Shown here piece after piece: positions 21,508-25,687 of a DNA stretch of 25,687 bases. Every line of letters begins with the position of its first letter. Positions within the stretch are counted from its first letter, which is position 1. This DNA comes from a virus: positions 1 through 25,687 of IMG/VR virus record IMGVR_UViG_3300001097_000029. The stretch is one strand, 5' to 3'. The position numbers and the translations under genes are program-made. The notes under the pieces were generated by a model. That model did no database searches and was not told the origin of the DNA. It was given only the letters and a program-made list of their open reading frames with translations.

Positions 21508-21897
21508 CTAATTTAAACTAGCTTTTTTAACTTCTCTGTGTATTCTTTGAAAAATATCAGCAACTTTATCTATTAATAAATTGAATTCATCTTCATATAC
21601 TTTGAAAATATCTACTGCCTGATCTGATCCCAGGCATAAAGTAAACCCATTATTTTTCAATGCTATCCCAAAACTAAAAAAATTAGTTTTATTCACATCT
21701 AAATTATTATCATTATTTGCTGCATTTAAAATAATCTTAATCTGATTTATTATTACCTGGTCCTGTACTATCTCTGTCATACCTTCTATTTTATAACTCT
21801 TATAACTTCTTATAGGTCCATTAAAATCTACTTTTAAAAGATCTTCTATCTGATCCCTTGTTATATTATGATCACTCATATTATTAGATTTATACAT
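21508..21897 (-). CDS. Hypothetical protein (129 residues)
   Basis: No family is recognised. The protein begins MYKSNNMSDHNITRDQIEDL and has an alpha/beta look: IVQDQVIINQIKIILNAAN, FFSFGIALKNNGFTLCLGSD, and a C-terminal helix (LIDKVADIFQRIHREVKKAS). It is the last gene of the early operon, 22 bases after its neighbour and next to the origin. GGGGGT lies before the ATG at 21897; an internal ATG (residue 7) lacks a site. Confidence 0.68.
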   Translation of the reverse strand: MYKSNNMSDHNITRDQIEDLLKVDFNGPIRSYKSYKIEGMTEIVQDQVIINQIKIILNAANNDNNLDVNKTNFFSFGIALKNNGFTLCLGSDQAVDIFKVYEDEFNLLIDKVADIFQRIHREVKKASLN

Positions 21898-21919
21898 ATT
21901 ATTTACCCCCTATTCATAT

Positions 21920-22162
21920 TTATTTTTTTCTAACGTTAGGCCTAACTATTCTAATATCTGTTATTAATCGTGGCTGTAGATCAATGTTATATTGGTCAGA
22001 TAATAAAACACTTAGAAAAGTTTCATTATTTTTCAAACTTGTTATCGTCATTATGTCTTTTATTATTAGCGTTTCATGGATCGAATAGTTCTTATTATTT
22101 TCTAGCAATCGTACATGATCCCCTATTTGAAATTCACACTCTAAATTAAAATTGTTCTCCAT
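21920..22162 (-). CDS. Hypothetical protein (80 residues), beta-rich
   Basis: The product begins MENNFNLECEFQIGDHVRLL. The pattern 'f.iGD.Vrll......................i..i' with strands LIIKDIMTITSLKNN and FLSVLLSDQYNIDL suggests a small SH3-like or KOW-like barrel, but no family can be named. It ends IVRPNVRKK. AGGGGGT precedes the ATG, and it starts 7 bases after the upstream gene. Confidence 0.66.
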   Translation of the reverse strand: MENNFNLECEFQIGDHVRLLENNKNYSIHETLIIKDIMTITSLKNNETFLSVLLSDQYNIDLQPRLITDIRIVRPNVRKK

Positions 22163-22169
22163 ATTTCAT

Positions 22170-22457
22170 CTACCCCCTGATTTTTATCATAACCATTTTT
22201 CCTTCGTTTGTTTGAAACTGTAGTCCTTCATCATTTACTATAAAACCATTGATTAAGTTTTGATTATTTAATTCACTGAAAAGATCATTTATAATTTTTT
22301 TATTGTTGTTTAATTCCTGGCTTTCATACTCAATTATGTTATCAATGTTAATATTGTTTTCCATACAAAAGTCAATTACATTTTCTTTATCAAAAGATGT
22401 ATATTCTTTATTACCTTTAAAACATGGATCACTATATATTATTTTATACATTATCAT
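22170..22457 (-). CDS. Hypothetical protein (95 residues)
   Basis: The product begins MIMYKIIYSDPCFKGNKEYT and contains SFDKENVIDFCMENNINIDN, a Asn-rich helix (ELNNNKKIINDLFSELNNQN) and a final strand pair ending KMVMIKIRG. No family is recognised. AGGAGG precedes the ATG; 14 bases separate it from the HTH gene upstream. Expression in the early operon is likely. Confidence 0.66.
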   Translation of the reverse strand: MIMYKIIYSDPCFKGNKEYTSFDKENVIDFCMENNINIDNIIEYESQELNNNKKIINDLFSELNNQNLINGFIVNDEGLQFQTNEGKMVMIKIRG

Positions 22458-22471
22458 TATTCTTCTACCTC

Positions 22472-23287
22472 CTATAACTCTTTTATAACTAACTTAATTG
22501 AATATCGTGTATCGCTGTCCAGTATAGAAACATAATTCAAAATTTTATCCTGGCCAGCTTTTCCATCTATATCAGGCCTATTTAATATTATTATTGATCC
22601 TTCATCTTCTGCTGGATCATTTTTAGCTGCTGCTGGTGCTGCTGGTGCTACTTGTTCTACTGGCTCTACTACTTCTACCTTTATATCATGTTCTACTGTG
22701 TTAGTCGCTGCTAGTTCTTCCTGCTGCTTTATTACTTGCTGCTGCTTTATTACTTGCTGCTGCTTAGCCTCTTTTACTAGCTGCCTAAATTCTCTATCTG
22801 TAATTTTATTAGCTTTTAGATCCTCTTTTAATCTTTTATTTTCTGATCTTGATATTACTTCTGTTGTTTTTCTAGGTCCACTTTTTGTATATGGTACTTT
22901 ATATTGATCAAACATTTTATATAGTGCATATCCTGATATATTAAAATGTTTCGCCATTTGTTTAATCGTGTTACTTTTGCGCATAGTATTTAAAATCGTT
23001 TCTCCTTGTGCCTGATCTTTTAAATTGAATTCCTTTAGTGTTGGGCATTGTGTTAAATCATTATACATATTTGTCATTATAATATCCCCTGCCTTTATAT
23101 AGTTTTTATATGCTTTTGGATCATTAGCCTTTAATATATCTAGTGTTGATTTTACAGATCTTACTCCTTTTGTACCCCCTCCACGCCTTCCTGAATTTGC
23201 GAAACTTCCCCTGGCTGTCCTCTTTTTATCTCTTACATCATCATAAAATATTTTTTCTATTTCCCATGATTTTTCAATATAAGCCAT
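22472..23287 (-). CDS. HTH protein with N-terminal KKRTARG motif, possible replication or regulatory factor
   Basis: This 271-residue protein starts at ATG 23287 (MAYIEKSWEIEKIFYDDVRD) after GGTGGTG; a longer frame from a TTG at 23317 would run through a terminator hairpin. KKRTARGSFANSGRRGGG (about 22-39) resembles the KKxTARGA motif of Gram-positive mobile-element proteins (from memory). A helix-turn-helix lies at about 105-135 (NTIKQMAKHFNISGYALYKM). A Gln-rich coiled-coil-like stretch with repeated QQQVIK is at about 178-190, then an Ala/Pro/Glu linker, then a C-terminal strand pair (SIKLVIKEL). The name is not known. Its place between the annealing protein and the small genes suggests DNA replication or control. 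Confidence 0.72.
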   Translation of the reverse strand: MAYIEKSWEIEKIFYDDVRDKKRTARGSFANSGRRGGGTKGVRSVKSTLDILKANDPKAYKNYIKAGDIIMTNMYNDLTQCPTLKEFNLKDQAQGETILNTMRKSNTIKQMAKHFNISGYALYKMFDQYKVPYTKSGPRKTTEVISRSENKRLKEDLKANKITDREFRQLVKEAKQQQVIKQQQVIKQQEELAATNTVEHDIKVEVVEPVEQVAPAAPAAAKNDPAEDEGSIIILNRPDIDGKAGQDKILNYVSILDSDTRYSIKLVIKEL

Positions 23288-23308
23288 ATATGCACACCAC
23301 CGAAAATA

Positions 23309-23324
23309 GGCCTGCAATCAGGCC
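23309..23324 (-). terminator. Intercistronic hairpin after the annealing-protein gene
   Basis: The minus strand reads GGCCTG, loop ATTG, CAGGCC, then TATTTT. It starts 7 bases after the Bet-like stop and ends 22 bases before the next ATG. It may partly end transcription or protect the 3' end of the upstream message. Confidence 0.6.
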
Positions 23325-23330
23325 CTGAAT

Positions 23331-24137
23331 TTAACTAAACTTATTCAAAACAGCTTTTCTTTTCTTTTCTTGTTCTTCTTTATCCTCGAATTTTTTTAAT
23401 CCTTCTAGCTGCTTATATAGTTCTATACCTTCAATAGCTGTTAGCTTTGATAGATCTTTAACTTTTAAGTGTTTATAACTAAAATCTTGAAGATCTTGTA
23501 GGCTCATTTTATTTTTAGTTTTTGCAAGCTGCCATATATCATTTTTTATAGCTGGATCTATTAAAGTATTTTTATTAGGATCTATTTCAGGATCTTTTTT
23601 AATTGGTGTTTTAATTGGATCTGCTACTTCATCTACTCCACATTCTTCAGGCGTATATAATCCGTTTATATTAAATGCTAAGCGTAGGGCCTGAACTGTA
23701 GCAACTTTTAAAATCATTGTTATTGGTTTACTAGCCCATAAACTCATGTGAGTATTATACTCTGATAGATGAACTTGTGAGGTTATAGGGTGCTGCATTT
23801 CTTTGTTATATACTTTACACCAGCCTACTAGATCTTTACCTTCTACGCTGCCTGTTGTGCCTGTTTCCATACCATTAAACATACCTGATCTATGTGCCAG
23901 CATAACAAAACCATCTTTACTGGTAAATATCTGCGCTTTTGCTTTTGGATTTTTTGCATTTTTAATTAAATAGATCTCTTTAGTAAATATATCTAAATTA
24001 TATTTCTGTGCTGTATACATAAATAATCTAAGTTCTTCCTCCGTTGCCCCTACTGCAAACAATGATTTAATATCTTTTAGCTGCTGATCTGTATAATTAA
24101 TTATTGTCAGATCTTTTGACATTTTTTCTTTTGTCAT
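23331..24137 (-). CDS. Single-strand annealing protein, Bet/RecT superfamily
   Basis: This 268-residue protein pairs complementary single strands during phage recombination. It follows the Bet-like family: LKDIKSLFAVGATEEELRLF, QKYNLDIFTKEIYLIK, QIFTSKDGFVMLAHRSGMFN, GWCKVYNKEMQHPITSQVHL, PITMILKVATVQALRLAF, then INGLYTPEECG, which corresponds to the family's closing 'alRkAFp...gvYtaEE'. The C-terminal 90 residues are charged and unlike the core, as is common. No exonuclease or SSB gene is seen nearby, though these may be outside the window. AAGGGGATAAG precedes the ATG. Confidence 0.88.
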   Translation of the reverse strand: MTKEKMSKDLTIINYTDQQLKDIKSLFAVGATEEELRLFMYTAQKYNLDIFTKEIYLIKNAKNPKAKAQIFTSKDGFVMLAHRSGMFNGMETGTTGSVEGKDLVGWCKVYNKEMQHPITSQVHLSEYNTHMSLWASKPITMILKVATVQALRLAFNINGLYTPEECGVDEVADPIKTPIKKDPEIDPNKNTLIDPAIKNDIWQLAKTKNKMSLQDLQDFSYKHLKVKDLSKLTAIEGIELYKQLEGLKKFEDKEEQEKKRKAVLNKFS

Positions 24138-24152
24138 TATCTTATCCCCTTT

Positions 24153-24368
24153 TTAATAAATTACTAGCTGATCTGATTTATTTTCTTTGATCCATTCCAT
24201 AACTAAAGACTTTTTAAAAAATATCTTATTATTAATCTTTGTAAATGGTAGTCCCTCACGCCTCCACCTTTCAATCGTAATACGTTTAATGTCAAACATT
24301 TCTAATAGTTCATTGGTATTTATAAGATCATCTTTGTTCTGCAATAAATCTTTTAATTCTGCATTCAT
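24153..24368 (-). CDS. Excisionase-like HTH protein (HTH_17)
   Basis: This 71-residue protein has the HTH_17/MerR-like plan: INTNELLEMFDIKRITIERW, then RREGLPFTKINNKIFFKKSL and VMEWIKENK. Such small winged-helix proteins act as excisionases or as operon regulators. No integrase is seen, so a regulator of the early operon is more likely. It is the first gene of that operon, behind a clear promoter, with AAGGAGG before the ATG. Confidence 0.8.
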   Translation of the reverse strand: MNAELKDLLQNKDDLINTNELLEMFDIKRITIERWRREGLPFTKINNKIFFKKSLVMEWIKENKSDQLVIY

Positions 24369-24402
24369 TTTTACAACCTCCTTGCTAAATTATCTATATC
24401 TC

Positions 24403-24431
24403 ATTATAACACATCATATATCATTATACAA
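24403..24431 (-). promoter_or_regulatory. Early-operon promoter
   Basis: The minus strand has TTGTAT at 24431-24426, a 17-base spacer and TATAAT at 24408-24403, with a TGT extension before the -10. The start of the excisionase-like gene lies 35 bases after the -10. The spacer contains ATGATATATGATG, similar to a stretch in copy 1 of the duplicated element, and could hold an operator. Confidence 0.72.
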
Positions 24432-24435
24432 TAAA

Positions 24436-24455
24436 AGGGCCATATTTCAGGCCCT
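24436..24455 (-). terminator. Intrinsic terminator after the DUF4352-like gene
   Basis: On the minus strand AGGGCC, loop TGAAATAT, GGCCCT is followed by TTTATT. It lies just after the stop of the upstream gene and before the early promoter, so it separates two units. Confidence 0.78.
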
Positions 24456-24460
24456 AATAA

Positions 24461-25108
24461 TTAATTTAATTTTATTACTATTTGTTCTGTACCGAATATG
24501 CCTGATAAAAATTCTAGTTCTAACCCTGTAGTACCTTTCTTTACTTCTACTGCATATACTCCTGACATTTTACGTCCTGCTGCTAGTTTCCCATCTAGCT
24601 GGCCAGCGTTTGCTGCCATAGATCCTCCTATGCTCATTTCCTGGCTGCGTCCTTCTTGATCTACTATCTTAAACAGCATTATAGAAGATATAGCTTGATC
24701 TTTGTCTGAAGTATTTTCTATTGTAATATCTGCCCCTACCCATTCATTACCATCTGTAGGTAAATTATATTCTGATCCCTTTATATTAATAAATTTATTA
24801 ACTTTAACTTTAATATTTTTAAGTTGAACTGTCTCGCCTATTTTATATCCTTCTGATACTGGTTCTGCTGCTACTTCTACTGGTTCTGCTGCTGTTGCTG
24901 TATCTTTTGCTACATCTACTACTGCTGTTTTAATTTCACTTCCTGGCGCTGCTGTGTCTCCATCAGATCCACCAGCCATAGATCCTATGAAAATAAATGC
25001 GACTACTAACCCTAGATAAAATCTTTTCTTTTGATAAAATTTGCGTCCTGCTTTGTGTGCTGCTTTTGCTGCTGCTAAGTTTACTTTTAAATCTTTTTGA
25101 TTGTTCAT
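24461..25108 (-). CDS. Membrane-anchored DUF4352-like (telokin-like) protein
   Basis: This 215-residue protein has a basic N-terminus, one membrane segment at about 31-45 (YLGLVVAFIFIGSMAGG), an Ala/Glu/Pro/Thr-rich linker to about 80, and an outer beta-sandwich at about 85-215: YKIGETVQLKNIKVKVNKFI, GNEWVGADITIENTSDKDQA, and LAAGRKMSGVYAVEVKKGT. This is the DUF4352 pattern ('vG..v....... ... g..fl.v.v.v.N.s...'). The protein would face the outside of the host membrane. The ATG at 25108 follows AAAGGTGG; a GTG at 25120 lies inside that site. A prophage-expressed surface protein is the best inference, possibly altering the host or blocking other phages. Confidence 0.76.
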   Translation of the reverse strand: MNNQKDLKVNLAAAKAAHKAGRKFYQKKRFYLGLVVAFIFIGSMAGGSDGDTAAPGSEIKTAVVDVAKDTATAAEPVEVAAEPVSEGYKIGETVQLKNIKVKVNKFINIKGSEYNLPTDGNEWVGADITIENTSDKDQAISSIMLFKIVDQEGRSQEMSIGGSMAANAGQLDGKLAAGRKMSGVYAVEVKKGTTGLELEFLSGIFGTEQIVIKLN

Positions 25109-25142
25109 TAATAAAACCACCTTTATTTTTATTTTTTATTAA

Positions 25143-25162
25143 AGCCCTGGATCTTCAGGGCT
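25143..25162 (-). terminator. Intrinsic terminator after the lipoprotein gene
   Basis: On the minus strand AGCCCTG, loop AAGATC, CAGGGCT is followed by TTAATAAAAAATAAAAAT. The 7-bp stem is perfect. The T-run is interrupted, so it may be leaky and let transcription reach the DUF4352-like gene, for which no separate promoter is evident. Confidence 0.78.
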
Positions 25163-25171
25163 AGTTATAAA

Positions 25172-25675
25172 CTAATCTTTTTTAAACTCATATTTAGCCA
25201 TTCTATAAACTTCTACTTGTCCATCTTCTTTGTTATTATCATATTGAATGAACTCTACTACATGAAGTCCAGCGTCTAACATATTATCAGATAAATTTAT
25301 AGCACTTGCGAAATTATCAGAGTTTTGTTCTTTGCAATTTAATATACCATCTACATATACATATGTTAATTTATCCCCTGCAATAGATCCTGAATATCCT
25401 ATTTGTACTATAAAATTCTCTTTATCATAAAACATGAATGGTATATTATTATCTTCACTAGTTCCTGAAGCTGTATCTAATATGATCGTGCCTTCTCCAA
25501 TTTCTTTTATATCCATAAGTTGTTTTTTATCTTCCACTTTTTTTACCTCCTGCGTTTGTACTGATTTATTATCTGCTGCTGCTGCTGGTGCTGGATCTGT
25601 TGCTGCTTTACCACAGCCACTCATACCTATTGCCATTATAATTACTGTGCTTATCATTAGTTTTTTCATCTTCAT
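25172..25675 (-). CDS. Lipoprotein of unknown function
   Basis: This 167-residue protein has a lipoprotein signal peptide: basic start MKMKKLM, hydrophobic stretch ISTVIIMAIGM, and a lipobox ending SGC with Cys21 as the lipidated residue. A low-complexity Ala/Asp/Pro and Lys/Glu linker (about 23-52) is followed by a beta-rich domain: GEGTIILDTASGTSEDNN, FIVQIGYSGSIAGDKLTYVY, and HVVEFIQYDNN. It should be anchored outside the membrane. AAGGGGATAG precedes the ATG at 25675; the promoter is beyond the window. Superinfection exclusion or lysogenic conversion is possible, as for other prophage lipoproteins, but nothing here proves it. Confidence 0.74.
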   Translation of the reverse strand: MKMKKLMISTVIIMAIGMSGCGKAATDPAPAAAADNKSVQTQEVKKVEDKKQLMDIKEIGEGTIILDTASGTSEDNNIPFMFYDKENFIVQIGYSGSIAGDKLTYVYVDGILNCKEQNSDNFASAINLSDNMLDAGLHVVEFIQYDNNKEDGQVEVYRMAKYEFKKD

Positions 25676-25687
25676 CTATCCCCTTTT

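Noticed and set aside
23285-23317. Longer start (TTG at 23317) for the HTH protein
   Set aside because: It would translate through the GGCC hairpin and the GGTGGTG ribosome site, and no site precedes the TTG.
24153-24368. Excisionase-like protein as evidence for an integrating prophage
   Set aside because: HTH_17 proteins also act as simple regulators, and no integrase or att-like site is visible in the window.

Overview
The window is part of a tailed-phage genome of the siphovirus type. It most likely comes from a phage-plasmid of a low-GC Gram-positive bacterium (Bacillota, probably a clostridial or related host). The DNA is AT-rich, every recognised gene lies on the minus strand, Shine-Dalgarno sequences are strong and purine-rich, and the protein families (SPP1-like terminase and portal, Phage_min_cap2, DUF4355-like scaffold, P22-like coat, PF06605 tail protein, Sipho_tail) are typical of Gram-positive phages. 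No integrase, lysis gene or host gene is visible. A Rep_3-type plasmid initiator beside an iteron origin suggests that the prophage is an extrachromosomal plasmid.

In transcription order (right to left): (1) 25.7-24.4 kb holds a lipoprotein and a membrane-anchored DUF4352-like protein, each followed by an intrinsic terminator, as in morons. (2) 24.4-21.5 kb is an early operon with an excisionase-like HTH protein, a Bet/RecT-like annealing protein, an HTH protein and three small unknowns. (3) 21.5-20.8 kb is a non-coding origin with four 24-bp iterons, AT-rich 14-mers and a long hairpin. (4) 20.8-18.6 kb holds Rep, a tandem-HTH regulator and an AbrB-type regulator. (5) 18.6-11.2 kb is packaging and head: TerS, TerL, portal, a split minor capsid gene, a Prp-like cysteine protease, scaffold and coat. 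(6) 11.2-8.2 kb is a run of seven small, apparently beta-rich proteins that look like capsid decoration or fibres. (7) 8.2-0 kb is connectors and tail: adaptor, stopper and terminator proteins, tail tube, chaperones G/GT, tape measure, Tal-like protein with beta-helix, and a Dit-like protein cut by the window edge.

The most notable observations are these. A canonical -1 frameshift signal (U UUA AAA, short spacer, 9-bp stem) at the end of the first gene after the coat gene opens a 103-codon frame that has no usual start codon. A 68-bp element occurs twice in inverted orientation, 13.7 kb apart, in otherwise gene-free gaps. A TGTTGCA heptamer array sits inside terS in two reading frames and may be a pac or TerS-binding site. 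The minor capsid gene is interrupted by a hairpin-rich insert with a 66-codon gene. A Prp-like protease is encoded directly before a scaffold whose N-terminus carries a match to the Prp cleavage motif.

All assignments are from reading the sequence; no database search was run.
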